From Paraprevotella clara YIT 11840 (GTDB lineage: Bacteria > Bacteroidota > Bacteroidia > Bacteroidales > Bacteroidaceae), in the NCBI RefSeq assembly GCF_000233955.1, contig NZ_JH376625.1, forward strand, positions 1 to 64,000: a stretch of DNA of 64,000 nucleotides, read 5' to 3'. The notes under the pieces were generated by a model. That model was not told where the DNA came from, did no database searches, and worked only from the letters and a program-made list of their open reading frames with translations. Positions 9,691 through 16,562 of the stretch are shown piece after piece (position 1 is the first letter of the stretch; every line of letters starts with the position of its first letter). Made by a program: the position numbers and the translations under genes.

Positions 9691-10076
9691 TGAGGAAAAT
9701 CATTCCCCTATGGGTGGCCTTTTTAGGACTTTCCCTATGGGTTTCGTGTGGCAAAAGCGATAAAAGCGAGGTAAGCCGGGCAGCCGAGACCTATTATAAT
9801 TATTTGATAGAGGGTAAGTACGAAGATTACATTCATTCTATTGCCTATAGCGACAGCATGACGGAGTCCTATCGCAGCCAGATGGTTGATCTTGTGGCCC
9901 AGTATGCCGCCCGTGAGAAAGAACGTAGGGGAGGGTTGGTTTCCGTCCGGGCATTAGGAGATACGGTATCTGGAGATGTCGCCAGCGTTTTTCTGGAAGT
10001 GCTGTTCGGAGACAGCACGCGTGAAGAAATCGCTTTGCCGATGGTCCGATGCGGAGAGGAATGGAAGATGCAGTAA
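9690..10076 (+). CDS. Small lipoprotein, DUF4878-like
   Basis: The 128-residue protein starts with a hydrophobic signal ending in L-W-V-S-C (Cys20), a lipobox with serine before the cysteine, so it should be lipidated and placed in the inner or outer membrane. The mature part has a Y-Y-N-Y-L-I-E-G-K-Y-E-D-Y segment typical of small cystatin- or NTF2-like envelope lipoproteins such as DUF4878. It overlaps der by one base (TAATG), so it belongs to the era-der operon. Its function is unknown; the family name is a tentative match on pattern. Confidence 0.75.
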   Translation: MRKIIPLWVAFLGLSLWVSCGKSDKSEVSRAAETYYNYLIEGKYEDYIHSIAYSDSMTESYRSQMVDLVAQYAAREKERRGGLVSVRALGDTVSGDVASVFLEVLFGDSTREEIALPMVRCGEEWKMQ

Positions 10077-10090
10077 TCAGTATGAAATAG

Positions 10091-10145
10091 TTTCAGTCAG
10101 TTAAAGAATCCTGAAAAAGGGATAATTAACTGACTGAAATGTTTT
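10091..10145. terminator. Perfect 14-bp stem after the era-der operon
   Basis: TTTCAGTCAGTTAA (10091-10104) is an exact reverse complement of TTAACTGACTGAAA (10126-10139), with a 21-nt loop. A short T-rich stretch (10140-10145) follows on the + strand. It probably ends the era-der-lipoprotein transcript, though the long loop and poor T run make it an atypical terminator. Confidence 0.55.
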
Positions 10146-10162
10146 AATGAGAATCTTTTGCG

Positions 10163-10219
10163 TATATTTGTAGCATAGCCTTGGAGCTATCCGATAAGTG
10201 CCTATTGCACGTCGGGATA
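10163..10219 (+). promoter_or_regulatory. tpx promoter and leader hairpin
   Basis: TATATTTG (10163-10170) is a -7 box; no clear TTG is found at the usual distance. The leader that follows can fold, with TATCC (10188-10192) against GGATA (10215-10219) and GTGC (10198-10201) against GCAC (10207-10210), before the tpx ATG at 10240. The hairpin may affect translation or stability. Confidence 0.55.
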
Positions 10220-10239
10220 CTAAACAATAAAAGAGAACT

Positions 10240-10749
10240 ATGAAACAGTTTGAAACCGTGACATTTAAAGGAACAGCAGTACATACAAACGGGATGATGC
10301 CCCAAAAAGGAGAGATGGCTCCCGACTTTACGGCTGTGGCCGGTGATTTGAGTGATTTGTCTTTGGGCAGTCTTAAAGGCAAGCGTGTGATATTGAATAT
10401 TTTTCCAAGTCTGGACACTTCCGTATGCGCCACATCGGTGCGCAAGTTCAATGTGAAAGCGGCCCATTTGGAGAATGTGCAGGTATTGGCCGTATCCATG
10501 GATTTACCTTTTGCACAAGGACGCTTTTGTACGACTGAAGGCATTGAGAACGTGAAGCCCGTATCTTTGTTCCGCAGCAAGGACTTTGCCGGGAATTACG
10601 GGCTGATGATGGTGGACGGCCCCTTGGCCGGATTGACGGCCCGGGCCGTAATCATTGTGGACGAGAACGGAAAGGTGATATATGCCCAGTTGGTTCCGGA
10701 AATAACGGAAGAGCCGGATTATGACGCAGCCTTGTCGGCGTTGAAATAA
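10240..10749 (+). CDS. tpx: Thiol peroxidase
   Basis: Tpx is an atypical two-cysteine peroxiredoxin that reduces peroxides using thioredoxin. The peroxidatic cysteine is Cys63 in D-T-S-V-C and the resolving cysteine is Cys97 in G-R-F-C. Their separation equals that of the well-studied E. coli enzyme. The N-terminal F-K-G-T-A-V-H segment and the G-E-M-A-P-D-F motif also fit, and the length of 169 is normal. It has its own promoter and ends at a strong shared terminator, so it is monocistronic. In Bacteroides such genes usually respond to oxidative stress; no regulator site could be identified here. Confidence 0.96.
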   Translation: MKQFETVTFKGTAVHTNGMMPQKGEMAPDFTAVAGDLSDLSLGSLKGKRVILNIFPSLDTSVCATSVRKFNVKAAHLENVQVLAVSMDLPFAQGRFCTTEGIENVKPVSLFRSKDFAGNYGLMMVDGPLAGLTARAVIIVDENGKVIYAQLVPEITEEPDYDAALSALK

Positions 10750-10775
10750 ACCGGTTTGCCGGTTCGTAGGAATGG

Positions 10776-10815
10776 AAATGGAAGATGTCACTTGTGGAGC
10801 ATCTTCCATTTTTTT
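10776..10815. terminator. Terminator shared by tpx and the convergent helicase gene
   Basis: AAATGGAAGATG (10776-10787) pairs perfectly with CATCTTCCATTT (10800-10811), followed by T to 10815. It is a 12-bp stem between two convergent genes. It is strong for tpx and may also act in the other direction. Confidence 0.85.
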
Positions 10816-12157
10816 ATCGTTCCACCACGTGGTATCGGTTGCCGTAATGTGTGTGCACCTTTTGCGCCCCTGCGGCCACGAGGGCCTGGGCCAGTTTTGG
10901 CAGCGTCACGCCTGCCATCGCTCCGGGTTCCAACCGCCGCAACCGTGCGAATATCTCGGGCAGAGAGAGCAGGCGTACCTTCTCCCCCGGTTGAGCCGCA
11001 CGATAGTAGCGGCGCAACACTTCCTCGGCCGGGCAGATACGGTAGAAAGCCGCGTTGTGCAGCCTCAGGGCGTTCTCTTCCCCGTGGCTGAACCAATACC
11101 GTTCCCCGTTTTCCAGTTCCGCTTTCAGTTGGGAGTAGATTTGTGCGTGGTCGATACCTGTGCAGTCGATGGGATGCTCCACGAGCACGCAGATGAAGCG
11201 GCGGCTTCCCGAAGGGTCGGAAAGCAGTTCGCGCGAGTTGGACGTGCCGATGAAGGAGGCGATGCGCGGCAGGGCTTGGCTGTGCCGCCGGTACGCCTTG
11301 CGCAGGTTGAGGGCGGAGAGCTGCATGAGGTTTTTCAGGAGCGGGTGTTTCTTCTCGGGTATGCGGTCGAACTCGTCCAGGTTCAGCAGCCCCATCTCTG
11401 TGAGTTGCCTTTCCACCTTGTCGGGACGCGCGAGGTCCACGCTGTCGGTGTAGTAGGCCTGCAACTCTGGTGGAAGCAGGGTGCGGCAGAAGGTGGACTT
11501 TCCGAGTCCTTGTTCGTCGCTGACGAGCAAGGGCGCGGTGCTGTGTGCGTGCAGCCTGTCGGATAGTCCGGCCCATTGCGCGGCCAGTCCGAGCATCCAC
11601 CGGTGGAAGGCCTGTATCCACAAGGGACTGTCCGACACACGGGCAGCCAAGTTGTGCAGTCGGTCGCGCCCGTCCCATGCCGGGAGCCGTTGGAAATACT
11701 GCCGGAAGGGATGGTATTCCCTTACGTCTGCGGAGTGCACCATGCGTGCCACGTCCCGGTCCCAGCAGTCGATGCCGTGGCGGTGTGCTTCGAGACAGAT
11801 GGCATTCAGGTCTCGTTCCGTGGCGGGCCGGAATGTCCCGTTTTCTTTATCTGATTTGCTACGGAATTCCGTGGCTTCTGTGAGCACGTTGAAGCGGAAC
11901 TCGTATCGTTTGGCGAGGAAACCGCCGAGGGCTGACTCGAGGCCGGCGGCTTTTAGGGATGCTACCTCACGGACAGCGGGTACGGCTTCCGGCAACCGGA
12001 GGATAGCCTCCATTGCTTCCGGAAAGTCATTACCCTGCAAGACCGTGGAGTTTTCAGCTTCCGATAAGGTGGCACGACGGGTATCCGCTGTTTTGTCTGT
12101 ATGTCGTTTTTCATTCCATCGGCAGACGGCGGCATGCGCGATTTTCTTGAAGTCCAT
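10814..12157 (-). CDS. VapE-like helicase/primase-associated ATPase (virulence-associated protein E family)
   Basis: About 447 residues. An N-terminal region is followed by a VapE-type P-loop ATPase core: Walker A in S-D-E-Q-G-L-G-K-S-T, Walker B in L-L-N-L-D-E-F, a sensor motif G-T-S-N-S-R-E-L-L and the arginine segment G-S-R-R-F. The C-terminal part resembles the DUF3874 domain often fused to Bacteroides VapE proteins. Such proteins are typical of integrated elements and satellites. I chose the ATG at 12157 because a good promoter (12190-12220) would start transcription downstream of the longer candidate starts. The gene is clearly richer in G and C than the AT-rich block to its right, which suggests separate acquisition. 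No integrase, primase or capsid gene is near, so it is a solitary remnant or a free-standing gene. Confidence 0.8.
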   Translation of the reverse strand: MDFKKIAHAAVCRWNEKRHTDKTADTRRATLSEAENSTVLQGNDFPEAMEAILRLPEAVPAVREVASLKAAGLESALGGFLAKRYEFRFNVLTEATEFRSKSDKENGTFRPATERDLNAICLEAHRHGIDCWDRDVARMVHSADVREYHPFRQYFQRLPAWDGRDRLHNLAARVSDSPLWIQAFHRWMLGLAAQWAGLSDRLHAHSTAPLLVSDEQGLGKSTFCRTLLPPELQAYYTDSVDLARPDKVERQLTEMGLLNLDEFDRIPEKKHPLLKNLMQLSALNLRKAYRRHSQALPRIASFIGTSNSRELLSDPSGSRRFICVLVEHPIDCTGIDHAQIYSQLKAELENGERYWFSHGEENALRLHNAAFYRICPAEEVLRRYYRAAQPGEKVRLLSLPEIFARLRRLEPGAMAGVTLPKLAQALVAAGAQKVHTHYGNRYHVVER

Positions 12158-12189
12158 AGGCTTTGTTTTTTTCGGTGTTTTCTTATTTG

Positions 12190-12220
12190 CAAATATACGA
12201 CATGAAAAAGCCTTTGTCAA
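12190..12220 (-). promoter_or_regulatory. Promoter of the VapE-like gene
   Basis: On the minus strand TTG (12220-12218), a 20-nt spacer and TATATTTG (12197-12190) match the consensus very well. Transcription should begin near 12183, which decides the start codon at 12157. Confidence 0.8.
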
Positions 12221-12292
12221 GTCCTTCACCATAACCTCGTTGATTACCAGGTGGTTTACATTTGTAAATCGGAATCTGTATGCTGTGTGTCG

Positions 12293-12410
12293 TTTCCCAG
12301 TGAAATTTCGGTGAAGGATGTAAAGTCAGAAAGTTCACCTTAAAACGTTGGTACAGAAGAGGTCTGAAGGAAGCGAACCTTTTCGGGAGAAAAACAGTTT
12401 GTAGGAGGAG
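12293..12410 (+). repeat. Diverged dispersed intergenic repeat, copy A
   Basis: This stretch matches, in reverse complement, the gap at 55924-56065. The best part is 12333-12383 against the complement of 55962-56012: 42 of 51 bases agree without gaps by eye, including TTCACCTTAAA, TACAGAA and GAAGCGAACCTTTT. The flanks share CGTTTCCC, GTGAAA and TCGGTGAAG, with a gap. It is upstream of the VapE-like gene and has no reading frame of note. Confidence 0.7.
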
Positions 12411-12655
12411 TGGGAACGGAGAACACCCTCCGGAAAACGTTCACACCTCCTTTTTATCCAGTGTTCAGCCCGGCAAAGTTTTGGAAACTGATGTCGTCAT
12501 GTATATAAACCGTTTTCAGTAGATTGAAAAATCGTTTGCAGCAGAATGGAAGATCATTTGGCATATATTGTATGGAAGTTTCTACATGGTATAGGGAATA
12601 TGTTTATAATGTGAGATTTCATTGATTAATAGTTTTGTTATATCGTAATCCGTGA
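12411..12655. other. Intergenic stretch between the transglutaminase gene and the repeat
   Basis: No open frame or RNA gene is supported. The sequence becomes strongly AT-rich to the right. A small palindrome (GTAATC, CGT, GATTAC at 12644-12658) overlaps the stop codon of the transglutaminase-like gene and might act as a weak end of its transcript. Confidence 0.4.
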
Positions 12656-14620
12656 TTACCACCAAATTTGTTTCCCATTTTTATATGTAAATATCCGCTC
12701 GTCTTTTCCTTTTGTTAAATTTTTTAGATAATATAAACCAGAAGTCGGAACATCCTTATATACTAATCGGATATTTTGGGCTTTTTGTTTACCTAATGAA
12801 CACCATTTTCCATTATTCCAATAGAATAATTCGTATGTATCACCTATGTCAATCGTATTTCCGTCACCTCGTCCAGTGAATAAAATGCGTTCTATGCCGA
12901 TAGGTTTGCCAAAATCCATACCTACCCATGCTCCAGATGATAGAGGGGCATCAAAGAAAGTTAATAGGTCATTGTCAAATACTTTTTCTTTAGTACCATC
13001 GGGGTTACCTTCCCAGTGTCCATCTGTACCAATAACCTTTCCTTGTATTTGTTTGTGAGTATTACGCTCATAGAAGCGAATATCAGCTATGTTACAATAA
13101 GTTCCTTCTTTGGGTTGATAATAACGCCAGTACTGGAATTTTTGTAAGGTATCTGGCAAAATTATTTCATGTCCTATTGCAGAACAGTCGGTAATTCTAT
13201 ATAGTAATTTGGCATTTTTGAAATTAATATCATTTGAAGCTTGGAACTCTCCACTATCTGCACGCATAATAATTTCTTGTACATGTTGAAGTACAGGATA
13301 TTTGCGTTTTAAAATAAAAGTTTCCCTTTTTGTTGTATTGGCAATAATTTTTTCTATTTTCCCGCTATATGTAAATAGGAATGGAGGGCATAATGCATTC
13401 GCTTTTCCGTCCTTATTATAAGAAATAGGAAGGTATACTGTATTCATACCCACCTTGTGAAAAATGAGCTCGCCTTTTTCTATTCGAGAAACGTCAACGG
13501 GAACCCATTCCTTGTTATTGAAAACTGCAAGATATGCATGACGTCCATTCAAGTTTTTATCGACTTTTAAGTTTATATCTCTACAGTCCATATATTCTTC
13601 CGTTACATCTTTGATGAATGGATAACGGAATAGGTCAGGTACATACTCTCCTGATTTTATTAACCGATGTAATTCTGGATTTATAGCATAAGTTAATCGA
13701 AAAACTTTGGGCATGCGTTCATCTAATTTATGTGGTTGGCCGGGGTTAGATGTTACACCTCCAAATGGAATATTTTTTCCATCATTGGAGAGTAGGACGT
13801 TCCATGTATGTCCAAGATTACGGAAAGCCCATTGTGGTGTGAAATCAATTCCGATGGGAATGCCTTGACTCCGAAAAATAGAAGATGCGATGAATGAAAA
13901 ATCACGGCAAGTCCCGAATGGAAGGTGTAAACGTGTAGCAAGACGGTAAACAGTGCGAATAGAGTCTGTAAAGTTAATAACTTCAGGATGCATATAATAC
14001 CATAGGTTACTATTCAAGGTGATGCCTGCACGTAAAGCTGAATTTTTATATTGATCACAATATGCTAATTCATTCATGTGGTCGGGATGAAAGTTGCGTA
14101 AATAAGTACGCCAATTATCAAATGGTTGTAATTCTTCGGTTTTATAGGGTAATATGTATTCACAAAATTGATCAAAACTTAGATGCTGTGCCCAAGGCCA
14201 TTTCTTCCATTGCACGAATGCACTATCTATATTTTGGACTAAAAAATGAGCTGAGATAATTTCAATGTCTTGTACTGTTCTTGTATCCAACTGTTGGAAG
14301 TGTTTGTTTAGGCTCACTAATGAATCTTGTATTGTTTCCATGTCGTAGTCTTCCATTGATTTTAGTAAAGAGTCTACAGCATCATAATATTGGGATACTT
14401 CGGTTGTGTCTGCATATGAATAATGACCAGGCATATTACGTATAAGAAACTTGGCTGCTTCGAGCTTCAAAGAATCGTTTTGGTAATGCCTTATGACCTT
14501 TAATAATTCCTTGCGGTTTTCCTTGGCCAATATTAAGGCTTCTTCTAAAAGTATGTCACGGCGGTCATTACAACCTATGATGATTCCCGAAAGAATAAAA
14601 ATGAAAAATATCTTCTTCAT
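12656..14620 (-). CDS. Transglutaminase-like lipoprotein with C-terminal discoidin-like domain
   Basis: The protein (654 residues from the ATG at 14620) has a short signal ending in I-I-I-G-C-N, so it is a lipoprotein. A helical region (about 20-190) precedes a transglutaminase-like core in which Cys238 (G-T-C-R-D-F) and His271 (L-G-H-T-W-N) are in the right order and spacing for a papain-fold Cys-His pair; the third acidic residue is not certain. The last ~150 residues look like a discoidin/F5-8C-type beta-sandwich (D-G-H-W-E-G-N-P-D ... D-N-D-L-L-T-F-F-D). It is divergent from the radical SAM gene, with 253 bp between their start codons, and has the same AT-rich composition, so it is probably part of the peptide locus. 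It may cleave or cross-link peptides at the cell surface. A -7 box at 14652-14645 supports the start. Confidence 0.75.
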   Translation of the reverse strand: MKKIFFIFILSGIIIGCNDRRDILLEEALILAKENRKELLKVIRHYQNDSLKLEAAKFLIRNMPGHYSYADTTEVSQYYDAVDSLLKSMEDYDMETIQDSLVSLNKHFQQLDTRTVQDIEIISAHFLVQNIDSAFVQWKKWPWAQHLSFDQFCEYILPYKTEELQPFDNWRTYLRNFHPDHMNELAYCDQYKNSALRAGITLNSNLWYYMHPEVINFTDSIRTVYRLATRLHLPFGTCRDFSFIASSIFRSQGIPIGIDFTPQWAFRNLGHTWNVLLSNDGKNIPFGGVTSNPGQPHKLDERMPKVFRLTYAINPELHRLIKSGEYVPDLFRYPFIKDVTEEYMDCRDINLKVDKNLNGRHAYLAVFNNKEWVPVDVSRIEKGELIFHKVGMNTVYLPISYNKDGKANALCPPFLFTYSGKIEKIIANTTKRETFILKRKYPVLQHVQEIIMRADSGEFQASNDINFKNAKLLYRITDCSAIGHEIILPDTLQKFQYWRYYQPKEGTYCNIADIRFYERNTHKQIQGKVIGTDGHWEGNPDGTKEKVFDNDLLTFFDAPLSSGAWVGMDFGKPIGIERILFTGRGDGNTIDIGDTYELFYWNNGKWCSLGKQKAQNIRLVYKDVPTSGLYYLKNLTKGKDERIFTYKNGKQIWW

Positions 14621-14644
14621 GTTCGTTCTAAAATATTTTGAGTA

Positions 14645-14652
14645 CAAATATA
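14645..14652 (-). promoter_or_regulatory. -7 box for the transglutaminase-like gene
   Basis: TATATTTG on the minus strand (14652 to 14645) lies 25 nt before the ATG at 14620. No good TTG is found upstream at the expected distance. Confidence 0.55.
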
Positions 14653-14840
14653 ATGAAATATATTAAGAGTATATTTTATAAATGTGGAAATCTCTTTTTA
14701 GATAAAAAATTCTATGCAATATTTTGAACCTTGATTACTACAATGAGTGGATTTGTTATCATATATAACATGAAAAAATAATTTTAGATGCTTTAGCTAA
14801 AAAATACTATTTGTTATTTTACTTTTTTAATATGTTTTCG

Positions 14841-14848
14841 TATATTTG
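14841..14848 (+). promoter_or_regulatory. -7 box for the radical SAM operon
   Basis: TATATTTG at 14841-14848 lies 25 nt before the ATG at 14874. The upstream element is weak: TTT rather than TTG at the 20-nt distance. The transglutaminase-like and radical SAM genes therefore have symmetrical, similarly spaced divergent promoters. Confidence 0.6.
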
Positions 14849-14873
14849 TGGTTGGATTTGAATTTTATTAAAA

Positions 14874-16244
14874 ATGAATGGCTTAAGATTATCTGATTAT
14901 ACCATTCCTGTAGAACTTGAATCTAATAAAGGTAAGTTTATGTTGATTCATGGTTATACAGGGGCATTGGATGTTATTGGTCGTGATGTTTTAGAGCAAA
15001 TAAGAAAAAATCCTCTTGAGGGTTCATTGTCCTCAAATGCGATAGATAGATTATTAAAAAGGGGCTATTTGACAACGAAAGACAAAGAAGAGGAACAAAT
15101 GTATGTGGAAAGGTTTTGTAAAATCCTCTCTAAGAGAAATAAGCTCTTGCTGAAGAAAAATTTCACATTAGTCGTTACTTATAATTGTAATTTTAATTGT
15201 CCCTATTGTTTTGAAAAAGAATTGATGGGGGGTAAATATAAAAATGTAGGAAAAACTATATCAAAAAAATTATCGACTAATTTTTTTGATACCATACCTA
15301 TAATTGAACCTAATAAATATCTACGTAATAATGTGATTTCGCTTTTTGGAGGCGAGCCTTTACTCGAAGAAAATATAGATTTGGTAAAGTATATAGTTGA
15401 CCAAGGAAAGGAAAGAGGCTATGTCTTTACAGCAACAACCAATGGATATGATTTGCCTGTTTATGAAAATCTGTTAGGGAATAAATTAATACAAGGAGTG
15501 CAGATTACGATAGATGGATGCCAAAGTGTGCATGATAGTCGGAGGATGCATTCTATTTATGGTGGGACTTTCAATAAAATAATCCGAAATATTAAATATT
15601 TTTTATCAAAAGGTGTGTTTGTAAGGGTTAGAATTAATATTGATGAGGATAATATAGATGAGTTAGACAAGTTAGATTCTTATTTTAAAGAAAATAAATT
15701 GTATGACTTTGAAAGGTTTTCTGTATATGCTGCTTATATTTCAGGAGATTTAAATTTTAATCCAAGAAGCTACCAAGTAAGTAAAAGAAAGTGTATAACG
15801 CAAAGATATTTTTTGGAAAAGTTGAAAAAATACAGCACGGGTATAACTTTCGAGCAACAGTTGTATTCTAATTTCTATAATGCAATTAAAAATAGTAAGG
15901 TCCTTAATTTGTCTCCATCTCATTGTAATGCTCGTTTCGGTTCGTATATATTTGATCCTTTTGGTAATATTTACTCTTGCTTGGAGGCAATAGGGACTAC
16001 AGATGATGTGATTGGAACGTATTATAATGAATTAAGATGGAATAAGGAAAATAAAGATAAATGGTTTAATCAAGAGATTGGGCTTGATGAAGAATGTAAA
16101 AAATGCAAATATATACTCCTTTGTGGTAGAGGATGTTATGCAAAAAATAGAATGGCTGATAAGAAAGGGGAAAAATGCGATGATTTTCCAATTAGATTGA
16201 GAAGCGTTGCAAGAAAAGTATATTCTGATTTAAAGGGATTCTAA
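14874..16244 (+). CDS. Radical SAM/SPASM peptide maturase
   Basis: The 456-residue protein has the radical SAM cluster motif C105-x3-C109-x2-C112, which binds a 4Fe-4S cluster and SAM. The F-G-G-E-P segment (about 160) contacts SAM. The C-terminal SPASM region has cysteines at about 351, 369, 408, 411, 417, 421 and 435, enough to bind two auxiliary clusters. The first ~90 residues (G-Y-T-G-A-L-D-V-I, then L-L-K-R-G-Y-L) resemble the small winged-helix peptide-recognition region found at the front of SPASM maturases. The next gene, 29 bp downstream, encodes a Cys-rich small peptide, the usual arrangement for enzymes that make thioether or C-C cross-links in a RiPP. Codon use is very AT-rich. 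The cross-link type is not predictable from this sequence. Confidence 0.88.
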   Translation: MNGLRLSDYTIPVELESNKGKFMLIHGYTGALDVIGRDVLEQIRKNPLEGSLSSNAIDRLLKRGYLTTKDKEEEQMYVERFCKILSKRNKLLLKKNFTLVVTYNCNFNCPYCFEKELMGGKYKNVGKTISKKLSTNFFDTIPIIEPNKYLRNNVISLFGGEPLLEENIDLVKYIVDQGKERGYVFTATTNGYDLPVYENLLGNKLIQGVQITIDGCQSVHDSRRMHSIYGGTFNKIIRNIKYFLSKGVFVRVRINIDEDNIDELDKLDSYFKENKLYDFERFSVYAAYISGDLNFNPRSYQVSKRKCITQRYFLEKLKKYSTGITFEQQLYSNFYNAIKNSKVLNLSPSHCNARFGSYIFDPFGNIYSCLEAIGTTDDVIGTYYNELRWNKENKDKWFNQEIGLDEECKKCKYILLCGRGCYAKNRMADKKGEKCDDFPIRLRSVARKVYSDLKGF

Positions 16245-16273
16245 ATAAAAGTTGGATTTAAAAATTAGAAAGT

Positions 16274-16468
16274 ATGAAAGTAAATGATGAAATGCAATCG
16301 TTAAATGAGGGTTTGTGGACGGATTTTTCTGTAGAAGAATTAGAAAGTCGTTTAGAGACGGACCCCATGCTTATGGGAAATCCATTGGATGCTTCCGTAG
16401 AATTTACGGAAGGGGGAGAGTGTTTCACGTGTACGATGTGTTTTACATGTGGTGAATTCTTGTCGTAA
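16274..16468 (+). CDS. RiPP precursor peptide with C-x2-C repeat core
   Basis: This 64-residue peptide has an acidic, likely helical leader (D-F-S-V-E-E-L-E-S-R-L-E, residues 17-28). Its core starts after a G-G pair (47-48) and holds four evenly spaced cysteines: C50, C53, C56 and C59, arranged as two C-F-T-C units joined by T-M. The C-terminus is G-E-F-L-S. The leader's amphipathic E-E-L-E-x-R-L-E stretch is a plausible docking site for the maturase. It has no signal peptide. It is 29 bp after the radical SAM gene and is followed immediately by a terminator. I do not recognise a named family; it differs from the GG-Bacteroidales peptides that I know. The assignment as precursor rests on size, context and the Cys pattern. 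Confidence 0.8.
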   Translation: MKVNDEMQSLNEGLWTDFSVEELESRLETDPMLMGNPLDASVEFTEGGECFTCTMCFTCGEFLS

Positions 16469-16474
16469 TTAAAG

Positions 16475-16513
16475 AAAATGGTCTCGATTAAAATATTGTC
16501 GAGGCCATTTTTT
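16475..16513 (+). terminator. Terminator directly after the precursor gene
   Basis: AAAATGGTCTCGA (16475-16487) pairs with TCGAGGCCATTTT (16499-16511) with one G-U pair, followed by T to 16513. It starts only 7 nt after the precursor stop codon and would limit read-through into the membrane genes, favouring precursor over transporter-like proteins. Confidence 0.85.
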
Positions 16514-16562
16514 GCTAGTAAATGGAAAATGGAGTTGATAAGTATTCAGTGAAATCAAATCT

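Noticed and set aside
10772-11566. 264-codon plus-strand frame overlapping the VapE-like gene
   Set aside because: It is antisense to a frame with clear Walker A and B motifs, and it starts inside the tpx terminator.
16274-16468. Classical double-glycine (C39-cleaved) bacteriocin precursor
   Set aside because: A G-G pair precedes the core, but no C39 peptidase or ABC exporter is present; the radical SAM context fits better.
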